From a virus, in IMG/VR virus record IMGVR_UViG_3300030002_000085, positions 1 through 30,404 of that record: 30,404 nucleotides of DNA; one strand, 5' to 3'. The position numbers and the translations under genes are program-made. Under the pieces are notes generated by a model. That model was not told the origin of the DNA. It searched no databases and was given only the letters and a program-made list of their open reading frames with translations. Shown here in pieces: positions 7,486 through 13,492 of this stretch. Position 1 is the stretch's first letter; each line of letters opens with the position of its first letter.

Positions 7486-7659
7486 ATGTACAAAGTAACA
7501 AAAGCAACCCTAAGCATGAAAAATGGGGATAAACTGATTTTAAAAGAACCAGTAGAAACTATAAATGTAGATGATTATCGTGAAGAACTTCATCAACAGT
7601 ACGAGTGTAAATCAATTATTCTAGTTTATGAAGAAATCCCTAAAATCCCGGTATTATGA
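7486..7659 (+). CDS. Small hypothetical protein
   Basis: A 57-residue ORF from ATG 7486 to TGA 7659, starting MYKVTKATLSMKNGDKLILK. It alternates beta-like and charged segments, contains one Cys, and ends EEIPKIPVL. It begins seven bases after the small membrane protein stop, and its stop overlaps the next ATG as ATGA, so it fits the reading chain of the operon. I do not recognise the family. Support comes from tight spacing and coupling rather than homology. Confidence 0.55.
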   Translation: MYKVTKATLSMKNGDKLILKEPVETINVDDYREELHQQYECKSIILVYEEIPKIPVL

Positions 7660-7937
7660 GTAAAAACAGTGAAGCGAGAAAACTCGCTCTAAAACACATA
7701 TTTGAAAAGAGACAAAAGAATTTAATGCGAATGGTTGTTCGACAAATCGAAACTGATTTACAATTAAATTTAGACCAGGCTATTAGAACCGGAATAATCC
7801 CAGAAAGTTGGATGAATGAAACAGGAGATTTAAGGACTGTAAAATCAATAATTGATAGTTACTTCCGTGAACGACCATTCAAGCCATCTGACAAGATAGA
7901 ACAACTTGAATTTGATAATATACATCTCAACATTTGA
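7656..7937 (+). CDS. Hypothetical protein
   Basis: A 93-residue, mostly helical protein with a basic N-terminus (SKNSEARKLALKHIFEKRQK) and the segment RMVVRQIETDLQLNLDQAI. No known domain is evident. The start overlaps the previous stop. The TGA at 7935-7937 is followed by a fragment of an ASCH-domain gene, so the original downstream neighbour has been lost. A role in phage DNA metabolism is possible from context only. Confidence 0.6.
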   Translation: MSKNSEARKLALKHIFEKRQKNLMRMVVRQIETDLQLNLDQAIRTGIIPESWMNETGDLRTVKSIIDSYFRERPFKPSDKIEQLEFDNIHLNI

Positions 7938-7940
7938 AAT

Positions 7941-8021
7941 AGGAAAACATTAAGCGTAAAACAACCCTGGGCATATCTTCTCTGTGCCGGCATTAAAGAC
8001 ATCGAAAATGGAAAACGAAAT
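7941..8021 (+). pseudogene. ASCH-domain gene remnant
   Basis: The frame from 7941 reads NRKTLSVKQPWAYLLCAGI and then KDIENGKRN before TAA at 8022. LSVKQPWAxLLxAGIKDIEN is the classic opening of phage and bacterial ASCH (ASC-1 homology) proteins, which normally continue for about 100-120 residues after the IEN motif. Here only about 27 codons remain and no start codon is present. The next gene starts inside the remnant at ATG 8008 in another frame. A deletion has apparently joined the ASCH start to the following gene. Confidence 0.7.
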
Positions 8022-8412
8022 TAAATTAATCAAAAATAACGACAAAAGGACTGATTCTGATATAGAAAAAGTACAGGAGTTTTATGCCTTTTTAAAAGGA
8101 ACACTCCCTGATAATATAACTTTAGTAGACGGTCATCAACCAATATTGACAGATGATCAAGCTTTTTCAATCATTTGGTACTTGCAAGAACATTTATCTG
8201 TTTTTCCTGATGGTATAGAGAAATGCTCAATTTGCGGAGATCTTTATGATTCTTATAGTGAGGGCTATTATTCAGAAATCAGAAACTTATTTATGTGTTC
8301 TGGATGCGATGATGGATTAAATGATGATTCCGTTGAAGATTCCGCTGAAGAATTTAATGAGTGGGAATCACTAGGTAGAAAACCTGCTGAATCATTTAAA
8401 GCCCAAATTTGA
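8008..8412 (+). CDS. Hypothetical acidic zinc-finger-like protein
   Basis: A 134-residue protein from ATG 8008, starting MENEIKLIKNNDKRTDSDIE. The frame is open upstream to a GTG at 7984, but that lies within the ASCH remnant. Residues 75-105 contain CSICGDLYD and FMCSGCDDG, two CxxC pairs that could hold a zinc ion. The C-terminal 35 residues are strongly acidic (DDSVEDSAEEFNEWES). I recognise no family. It is the last gene before the terminator at 8495-8541, so it closes the early block. Its N-terminus may have been created or altered by the deletion upstream. Confidence 0.6.
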   Translation: MENEIKLIKNNDKRTDSDIEKVQEFYAFLKGTLPDNITLVDGHQPILTDDQAFSIIWYLQEHLSVFPDGIEKCSICGDLYDSYSEGYYSEIRNLFMCSGCDDGLNDDSVEDSAEEFNEWESLGRKPAESFKAQI

Positions 8413-8494
8413 ACTATATAACTAGTAGCCACACAAACGTACTGCTTTACCCATGTAAACAAAGCCAGAGCGAAAGAATCAGCTAAAAACACGT

Positions 8495-8541
8495 AAGGAG
8501 ATACACTAAGGAGATAATACTTCAAGGTGTATCTTTTTTTT
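8495..8541 (+). terminator. Rho-independent terminator after early block
   Basis: AGATACAC at 8499-8506 pairs with GTGTATCT at 8527-8534. The stem extends with G-T and A-T pairs through AAGG (8495-8498), and an eight-T run ends at 8541. It lies 80 bases after the last early gene. The 5' stem and loop also contain AAGGAGATA twice (8495-8503 and 8508-8516). Confidence 0.75.
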
Positions 8542-8585
8542 GTAATTATTTTCAATAAATTTCATTTACATTATCTTAATACTTT

Positions 8586-8597
8586 GTAAACGTTTAC
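8586..8597. promoter_or_regulatory. 12-bp palindrome, candidate operator
   Basis: GTAAACGTTTAC is a perfect palindrome centred between two imperfect direct repeats that start TTTACATT. It lies about 150 bases upstream of the candidate late promoter. Such symmetry suits a dimeric repressor or activator, but no binding protein is shown by the sequence. Confidence 0.4.
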
Positions 8598-8741
8598 TTT
8601 ACATTGTCCTAATATTTCATTAAAACGATACATGTTATATTGAACTATATTTCAATTGATTACGTGAAACATAAATAACTTACTTTGAAATACAATTGTA
8701 ATACTATTTAAAATAAAAATCTAAATATCAACCAATTAAGT

Positions 8742-8773
8742 GTTGTTTTTGTGATTATTTATATTTATATTTG
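8742..8773 (+). promoter_or_regulatory. Candidate Bacteroidota-type late promoter
   Basis: TATATTTG at 8766-8773 matches the Bacteroidota -7 consensus TAnnTTTG exactly. GTTG at 8742-8745 lies 20 bases upstream, near the expected -33 TTTG position. Transcription would start near 8780 and run into the late block beginning at 8830. The surrounding A+T richness makes chance matches likely, so confidence is moderate. Confidence 0.5.
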
Positions 8774-8829
8774 CAATTACAAAAAAAAGTCTGTAAAACA
8801 TTGTATATTTTTAAATAAATCACATTCAT

Positions 8830-9141
8830 ATGGATATTAATGGAATAAAAGACATTATCTGTGACATAATCAGAATTGATCATTCTGATTTAATTGGAAC
8901 TGGAACCGGAAGGCGTAAAGGAAAAAAAATGGCTCAAACCCACATAACTTACGCCAGAATGTTATTTTCTCATCATGCGATAATGATTCATGGTAATAAA
9001 CCACTTATAGCATCTGAATTAAAAATGAGTATACAATCCATTGATTATTATCTAACAAAATACAATGATGAGATTGAATGCGATAATAAGGTATTTGTTA
9101 GCCTAGACCGTCAGCTAAAAAACAGGATAAATGCAAATTAA
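8830..9141 (+). CDS. DnaA C-terminal-like helix-turn-helix protein
   Basis: A 103-residue protein, first gene of the late block. Residues 26-80 (RRKGKKMAQTHITYARMLFS, then a HTH with ASELKMSIQSIDYYLTKY) resemble the DNA-binding domain IV of DnaA. That domain has an R-x-x-A-R helix and a helix-turn-helix that recognises DnaA boxes, but here the ATPase domain is absent. Stand-alone versions occur in Bacteroidota phages. Its place directly after the switch region suggests a transcription or replication regulator. The start is ATG 8830, and it overlaps the next gene by 11 bases. The DnaA resemblance is by eye and moderate. Confidence 0.55.
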   Translation: MDINGIKDIICDIIRIDHSDLIGTGTGRRKGKKMAQTHITYARMLFSHHAIMIHGNKPLIASELKMSIQSIDYYLTKYNDEIECDNKVFVSLDRQLKNRINAN

Positions 9142-9769
9142 AGTTACCATTGAGGGTCAGAAGTCATTATCTGGGATTCAAAGAGAATTTAGTGACAAGC
9201 TTTCAGAAAAACAGATACTGAAAGCTACTGCACTGGCCTTGAATGATACTTCAAGAAGAGTTATCAGCCGATCCAAAAAGGAAATCAAGCAAGAATACAC
9301 AGTAAGCAACAAGTATCTTGACAGGATGGCTAAAGTGAGAAAGCCGGCACGTGGAACACAATCAGGATTGTACGCTGAGATACACTTTAGCTATAAACCA
9401 GTTCCAATGATTGGCTTTAAAAACAAAGACAAAGGAACGAAGAAAGGAATAAGATTAAAAGCCGGTGGTGTTGTAGTTGAGATTTTAAAAGGGAAACAAC
9501 AGCTCTTGAAACACGCTTTTATTTCCACAATGCGAAGCGGTCACCAAGGCATATACGGCAGAGGGAGTTATGTAAACGGAAAGTTTGTTTTTTCAAAAGA
9601 AAGAACCTCAACAAAGAAATCAAGAATAACTGAATATAAAACAGCTTCTCCATTCACTATGGGAAGAAATAAAGAGATAGAATCAAGAAATACGGAGTTT
9701 GTAAAACGAACTTTACCGTCACGAACAAAGGCATTATTGCAACAACAAGTAGATAAACTAACAAAATAA
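9131..9769 (+). CDS. GpZ-like minor tail protein
   Basis: A 212-residue protein resembling prophage minor tail protein Z (GpZ). It is very basic, with the conserved opening KATALALNDTSRRVISRSKK followed by a central beta-rich part and the C-terminal FVKRTLPSRTKALLQQQVDK. Family members act as tail-completion or head-tail joining components. In lambda-like genomes the Z gene lies in the tail cluster; here it is placed ahead of the terminase genes, about 4 kb upstream of the head module. That is unusual and may reflect transfer of a small cassette. Confidence 0.72.
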   Translation: MQIKVTIEGQKSLSGIQREFSDKLSEKQILKATALALNDTSRRVISRSKKEIKQEYTVSNKYLDRMAKVRKPARGTQSGLYAEIHFSYKPVPMIGFKNKDKGTKKGIRLKAGGVVVEILKGKQQLLKHAFISTMRSGHQGIYGRGSYVNGKFVFSKERTSTKKSRITEYKTASPFTMGRNKEIESRNTEFVKRTLPSRTKALLQQQVDKLTK

Positions 9770-9774
9770 TCAAA

Positions 9775-9954
9775 ATGAAAAAAATATTGTTGATATTGAT
9801 ATTAGTAAGTCTATTCTCATGTAAACATAATGGAGAATATCACAACAGAATTGTCATTGATACAAAAACAGGGAAATATTTAATTCTACAACAGGAAAGC
9901 CTATATGGAAATCATTATACAGTAAGCGAAATTGAAGTTAAAAACATAAAATAA
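9775..9954 (+). CDS. Small phage lipoprotein
   Basis: A 59-residue ORF starting MKKILLILILVSLFSCKH: a basic start, a hydrophobic core and a lipobox-like LFSC with Cys16, so signal peptidase II processing is predicted. The 43-residue mature part (CKHNGEYHNRIVIDTKTGKY and onward) is hydrophilic and beta-like. It starts five bases after the GpZ-like stop. Small lipoproteins in phages act in lysis (outer spanins) or in superinfection exclusion. This one is not proline-rich like Rz1 and I see no inner-membrane partner, so the role is open. Confidence 0.65.
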   Translation: MKKILLILILVSLFSCKHNGEYHNRIVIDTKTGKYLILQQESLYGNHYTVSEIEVKNIK

Positions 9955-9960
9955 TTAATA

Positions 9961-10323
9961 ATGGAAGCACTAAAAGTATTGCAAAAGCTATTTGAAGTAA
10001 GAGACCAAATTCATTTCTCACACTTAAACACATAGTCATTTTCAGAGCATAAAGCTTTGAACGAATTCTATGAAACATGGCTTGATTTGGCAGATTCATT
10101 CATTGAAACCTTTTAGGGAAAGTACGGACGTATTCAGGGAGATGCACAAATAAGCATTTCAACAGGAATTCAAGTAAACACTTATCTTGTTCAACTCAGT
10201 GATTTCTTGAATAAGGATATTGTTTCAATCATTGATACAACGGTGGATTCAGATCTTGACAATATCATAGCTGATATGAAAGGATTGGTTAATCACACAC
10301 GTTACTTACTAACATTGAAATAA
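9961..10323 (+). CDS. Ferritin-like (DUF5856-type) protein with two in-frame TAG codons
   Basis: The frame from ATG 9961 to TAA 10321-10323 is intact for 121 codons except for TAG at 10033-10035 (codon 25) and TAG at 10114-10116 (codon 52). The translation reads HFSHLNT-TAG-SFSEHKALNEFYETW and DSFIETF-TAG-GKYGRIQGD. These are the conserved H...T-x-S-[FY]-x-EHKAL and E-x-[YF]-Q-GKYG motifs of Dps/ferritin-like phage proteins. In related proteins the second position is Gln, and the first is usually polar (Gln, Lys or Thr). There are no frameshifts and no TAA or TGA inside. Either TAG is read as Gln here (one C-to-T change from CAG at each site) or this is a young pseudogene. Under the standard code only a 24-residue peptide is made. 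Confidence 0.65.
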
Positions 10324-10325
10324 AC

Positions 10326-10574
10326 ATGATAACAGCACATTCAAGAGGTTGGCCTATTATTTTTGAAAACAATCAATGGTTATACTTAGACACTAAAGAG
10401 CCTATAGAAAAAGAGAGACCATGTAAGCATTGTGGTAAGATGCCAACGCCAGAAGGATATGATGCTTGTCTTGGTTTTATTCAAGGTGCTAGTTCTGCCT
10501 GTTGTGGACATGGAGTTACTGAAAGAATAGTCTTAATCAGTAGTCACGAATCAAAACAAAAAGGTACTGTTTAA
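10326..10574 (+). CDS. Small conserved Cys-rich phage protein
   Basis: An 82-residue protein starting MITAHSRGWPIIFENNQWLY, with RPCKHCGKMPTPEGYDACLG and ASSACCGHGV. This is a short conserved family seen in many phages of Gram-positive and Bacteroidota hosts. The CxxC plus CCxH arrangement suggests a bound zinc ion. Its function is unknown; it often lies near the packaging genes, as here, just upstream of the candidate cos region. It starts three bases after the amber-containing gene, so if that gene is not translated this one must be initiated independently. Confidence 0.75.
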   Translation: MITAHSRGWPIIFENNQWLYLDTKEPIEKERPCKHCGKMPTPEGYDACLGFIQGASSACCGHGVTERIVLISSHESKQKGTV

Positions 10575-10741
10575 CAGTTTAGAGAGCAGGCAGCTGCACC
10601 CCCATTTTCTAGCTAGTTATAATAAAATTTTGAAGTCCGCATTTTGGCAATGGTAATTACGTTAAAAACGCGCGCGCGTAGAGATGTTCAAATTATCCGC
10701 AAAAAATGCGGACTTATCCGCAAAAATATTCTATCCGCAAA
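10575..10741 (+). promoter_or_regulatory. Candidate cos/packaging region
   Basis: A 167-bp gap before the small terminase gene. TCCGCA occurs four times on + (10636, 10696, 10717, 10734) and once inverted (TGCGGA, 10707-10712). Three copies are the longer ATCCGCAAAA (10695-10704, 10716-10725, 10733-10742). AAGTCCGCATTTT (10633-10645) and its complement (10703-10715) form a perfect 13-bp inverted repeat. Between them lies ACGCGCGCGCGT (10668-10679), a perfect palindrome that is highly atypical for this A+T-rich genome. The order (symmetric GC-rich core, then three direct repeats) parallels lambda cosN followed by the R sites bound by gpNu1. This is inference from architecture. Confidence 0.5.
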
Positions 10742-11287
10742 ATGACACAAGAAATAATTAGTAAGAGAGAATTTGCACGCCGGCTCGAAGTTGATGAGAA
10801 AGCAGTTAGAAAGGCAATAATTGAAGGAAAAATAAAAAAAGGTGTCTCAAGCGAAGGTAAAATAATATTCGATATAGCACTTCAAGAGGCAAAGAAAAAT
10901 CTTATTGGAGTTTCCAATAATACTCAATCAAAAAATATACGAGGAGAATCCAAGTCTAAAAAGGATAACAAATCAAACGACACTACTTATGCAGATGCAA
11001 GAATAAGAAGCGAAATTGCCAGAGCAGAAAAGTCTGAATTAGAATTAAAAGAATTAAAAGGGGAACTAATAAAAAAACAAGATATAAAGGATCAACTTTT
11101 TGAACTTGGAAAAGAAATAAGATCTGAATTAGAATCTATGAAGAATAGATGTAAAAACAAGATATTGGCATCTGATCTAGACTCAAACAAACTAGATGAG
11201 ATACTGGCTCTAGAAATTAATTATTCTCTAAATAGAGTGATTAATAAATGTTCGGGAAACAAAGTATTTGAAAACAATGAAGTTTGA
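10742..11287 (+). CDS. Terminase small subunit (Nu1-like)
   Basis: A 181-residue protein from ATG 10742. An ATG at 10706 is in frame, but it lies within the repeat array and would add twelve odd residues, so 10742 is preferred. The N-terminus (ISKREFARRLEVDEKAVRKA) is a winged-helix DNA-binding domain like lambda Nu1. A lysine/serine-rich linker follows, then a long coiled-coil region (ARIRSEIARAEKSELELKEL and onward). This arrangement is typical of Nu1/DUF1441 small terminases, which bind cos DNA and assemble with the large subunit. The gene overlaps the large subunit gene by 11 bases, the expected pairing. Confidence 0.8.
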   Translation: MTQEIISKREFARRLEVDEKAVRKAIIEGKIKKGVSSEGKIIFDIALQEAKKNLIGVSNNTQSKNIRGESKSKKDNKSNDTTYADARIRSEIARAEKSELELKELKGELIKKQDIKDQLFELGKEIRSELESMKNRCKNKILASDLDSNKLDEILALEINYSLNRVINKCSGNKVFENNEV

Positions 11288-13115
11288 TGCCATAAAAGAC
11301 GTACTGGAAGGTATGAGGCCGACTGAGATTATAACCGTTTCGGAATGGGCTGAAAAATACAGATATCTTAGCTCTGAGGCTTCATTTCTTGGAGGGTCAC
11401 TATATACTTGTGATGTAACTCCATACGCAAGAAAAATAATGGATAGTCTTTCGTCTTATTCTTCTTATCAAGAAGTCATATTTTGCAAATCATCTCAAAC
11501 TGGAGGCACGGAGATTGGTAATAATTGGCTTGGTTATATTATGCATATATCCCCAGCACCTACACTTATGCTTATGCCAACTGACGGAACCGTTGAGCGT
11601 AACTCAAAAATAAGAATTGATCCGATGATCGATCACTGTGCCGAATTAAAGAAAAGGATATCTCCAAAAAGAAGTAGAGACGGGGAGAATACAATTAATC
11701 AAAAAAAATTTAGTGGAGGTGTTCTTTATATGGGTGGGGCAAACTCAGCGGCTGTATTGAAATCTATTCCGGTTCGTTTTGTTATGCTTGATGAGGTGGA
11801 CGAATATCCATCTGACCTAGGAGGTCAGGGAGGTGCTGACTCACTGGCGAAAGTTAGAACACGTATGTGGCCGAACCGAAAAATATATTATGTCAGCACA
11901 CCAACGATTGATGGACTTTCTTTAATTCAATCAAAGTTTTTAGAGACAGACCAAAATTATTTTGAAGTGCCATGTCCTCACTGCGGAGGTTTTCAAAAAT
12001 TAATCTGGTCGCAGTTGAAATGGGAACGAGGTGACGAAAGTAATTGTTATTATGAGTGTATTCATTGCGAAAAACCGATATCAGAATCATTCAAAACTGA
12101 AATGTTGGAGCAAGGAGTTTGGACACCTGCAGAACCGGGATTAATAAGTAGCAAAAAAATAGGATTCCACATCAATTCACTTTATGCTCCTACGGCATTT
12201 TTTACCTGGGCTGATTGCATTGAAGAATTCTATAAAGGGGAAAAGGATCCTAACGATATGAAGGTATTTGTAAATACAATTCTAGGAGAAACGTATGCAG
12301 AATCTGGAGAAAGTCCTAAATGGGAAAGCCTATACAACAAAAGCCGCATGGAAAACAACAAAGCGAATGAGGTACCTGAAAATGTATGCTTTATTACGGC
12401 TGGGGTTGATATTCAAAAAGACCGTATCGAGTTAGAGTTAGTCGGTTGGTGTGCGGATAAACAAAGCTACTCGCTTGACTTTCGTGTACTGCTTGGCAAT
12501 ACAACACTTCCGGATGTCTGGAATCAATTGTCGGAGGTAGTTAATGAAACATGGATAAGGAAAGATGGCGTGGAAATGACACTCAAATTAATGGCTATTG
12601 ATACAGGTTACAACACAAATGAAGTTCATGGCTTTTGCAGAAAATATTCATCGAGTCGAGTTATTCCAATTAAGGGGCAGGACAGTTTAGGATTGCCGGC
12701 AGCTCCTCCCCGGCAAATTGATTATAATAAGAACGGTAAAAAGATTGGGAGACTTAAGCAATGGAATATCGGAGTATCACTTCTAAAAGGCGAATTCTAT
12801 TCCTGGTTGAATCTTGAACCGAATCAAGATGGAACTTATCCGAATTGCTATTGTCATTTTTTACAGTACGACCAAAGATATTTTGAAGGTCTTACCGCAG
12901 AACAATACATCCCAAAAATCCATAAATGGAAAAAGGTCTACGAACGAAACGAGCCTTTAGACTGTAGGATATACGCCAGAGCTGCTGCAAACATCGTTGG
13001 ACTTGACCGATTGAAAACCGCGCAACTCATGGCAATGGGTGGGGTAGTGGCTCAAACGCTTCAGCGTAAAGAAAAAAAAGAAAAAAAGAAACGAAAAAGT
13101 AGTTTCTGGGAATAG
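11277..13115 (+). CDS. Terminase large subunit (lambda GpA family)
   Basis: A 612-residue large terminase, the ATP-driven DNA packaging motor and cos nuclease. It has the GpA-family start (ITVSEWAEKYRYLSSEAS), a Walker A-like KSSQTGGTE near residue 75, and Walker B VMLDEVDEYP near 170. A treble-clef Cys cluster (CPHCGG and CIHCEK) lies near 230-265. The C-terminal nuclease domain has GVDIQKDRIELE near 379 and DTGYNT near 440. The ATG at 11277 is preferred over TTG 11268. The stop is TAG. The GpA type implies cos-ended rather than headful packaging in most known relatives. Confidence 0.93.
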   Translation: MKFDAIKDVLEGMRPTEIITVSEWAEKYRYLSSEASFLGGSLYTCDVTPYARKIMDSLSSYSSYQEVIFCKSSQTGGTEIGNNWLGYIMHISPAPTLMLMPTDGTVERNSKIRIDPMIDHCAELKKRISPKRSRDGENTINQKKFSGGVLYMGGANSAAVLKSIPVRFVMLDEVDEYPSDLGGQGGADSLAKVRTRMWPNRKIYYVSTPTIDGLSLIQSKFLETDQNYFEVPCPHCGGFQKLIWSQLKWERGDESNCYYECIHCEKPISESFKTEMLEQGVWTPAEPGLISSKKIGFHINSLYAPTAFFTWADCIEEFYKGEKDPNDMKVFVNTILGETYAESGESPKWESLYNKSRMENNKANEVPENVCFITAGVDIQKDRIELELVGWCADKQSYSLDFRVLLGNTTLPDVWNQLSEVVNETWIRKDGVEMTLKLMAIDTGYNTNEVHGFCRKYSSSRVIPIKGQDSLGLPAAPPRQIDYNKNGKKIGRLKQWNIGVSLLKGEFYSWLNLEPNQDGTYPNCYCHFLQYDQRYFEGLTAEQYIPKIHKWKKVYERNEPLDCRIYARAAANIVGLDRLKTAQLMAMGGVVAQTLQRKEKKEKKKRKSSFWE

Positions 13116-13143
13116 AAAATACCTCCATCCTACATTTGTTTTT

Positions 13144-13174
13144 GAGCTTCGCCATAATCGGTGGGGCTTTTTTT
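13144..13174 (+). terminator. Rho-independent terminator after terminase
   Basis: AGCTTCGCC at 13145-13153 pairs fully, with G-T wobbles, with GGTGGGGCT at 13160-13168 around the loop ATAATC. A seven-T run ends at 13174. It lies 30 bases after the terminase stop, so packaging and head genes may be separately transcribed. The remaining 75 bases to 13250 show no convincing promoter: AATATTTG at 13204-13211 is one mismatch from the -7 consensus but lacks a well-spaced -33 element. Confidence 0.75.
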
Positions 13175-13249
13175 GTGCAAAATAAAAATGTACAATACAT
13201 TACAATATTTGACAATTATGCTGCTTAATAAATTAAGTTTCTTTGCCAC

Positions 13250-13492
13250 ATGTATACGATTGAGCAATATAATTCACTTTGTGCAGCGATAGCTTTAGGA
13301 GCTACGAAGGTGAACTATGGGGATAAAAGTGTAGAGTATAGAAGCCTTGAGGAGATGATTAGATTAAAACAAATCATGGAGTCACAGTTATTTCCATCTC
13401 AATCGGTGAAAGCTCAAACAAACAGAAGAAAATACGCAGAATATGGCAGAGGCTACGAACAGGGGACAATCGAAGGCGAATCTTTTAGATAA
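13250..13492 (+). CDS. gpW-like head-tail joining protein
   Basis: An 80-residue protein starting MYTIEQYNSLCAAIALGATK and continuing VNYGDKSVEYRSLEEMIRLK. It matches the gpW family of small head-completion proteins that sit under the portal and join head to tail in lambda. Helix-hairpin-helix composition and length fit (lambda W is 68 residues). It lies between the terminase and portal genes, the canonical place. It overlaps the portal start by 50 bases in a different frame; both products match their families, so the overlap seems real. Confidence 0.88.
   Translation: MYTIEQYNSLCAAIALGATKVNYGDKSVEYRSLEEMIRLKQIMESQLFPSQSVKAQTNRRKYAEYGRGYEQGTIEGESFR

Larger units (their letters stand above)
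8413..8829 (+). other. Gene-free early/late switch region
   Basis: These 417 bases are very A+T-rich and hold no supported ORF on either strand. In order they contain the terminator, an imperfect 22-base direct repeat beginning TTTACATT (8565-8586 and 8598-8619, 17 of 22 matching), a perfect 12-bp palindrome GTAAACGTTTAC (8586-8597) between the repeats, and a Bacteroidota-type promoter (8742-8773). The layout fits a control region that separates early from late transcription; the regulator is not known. Confidence 0.6.

Noticed and set aside
7984-8007. GTG 7984 as start of the 8008-8412 gene
   Set aside because: It would use the ASCH remnant DNA in a different frame; the ATG at 8008 is a stronger start and gives a normal protein.
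13198-13249. Promoter upstream of the gpW-like gene (AATATTTG at 13204-13211)
   Set aside because: It has a mismatch at the first position of the -7 box, and the nearest TTTG upstream is about 28 bases away instead of about 20.
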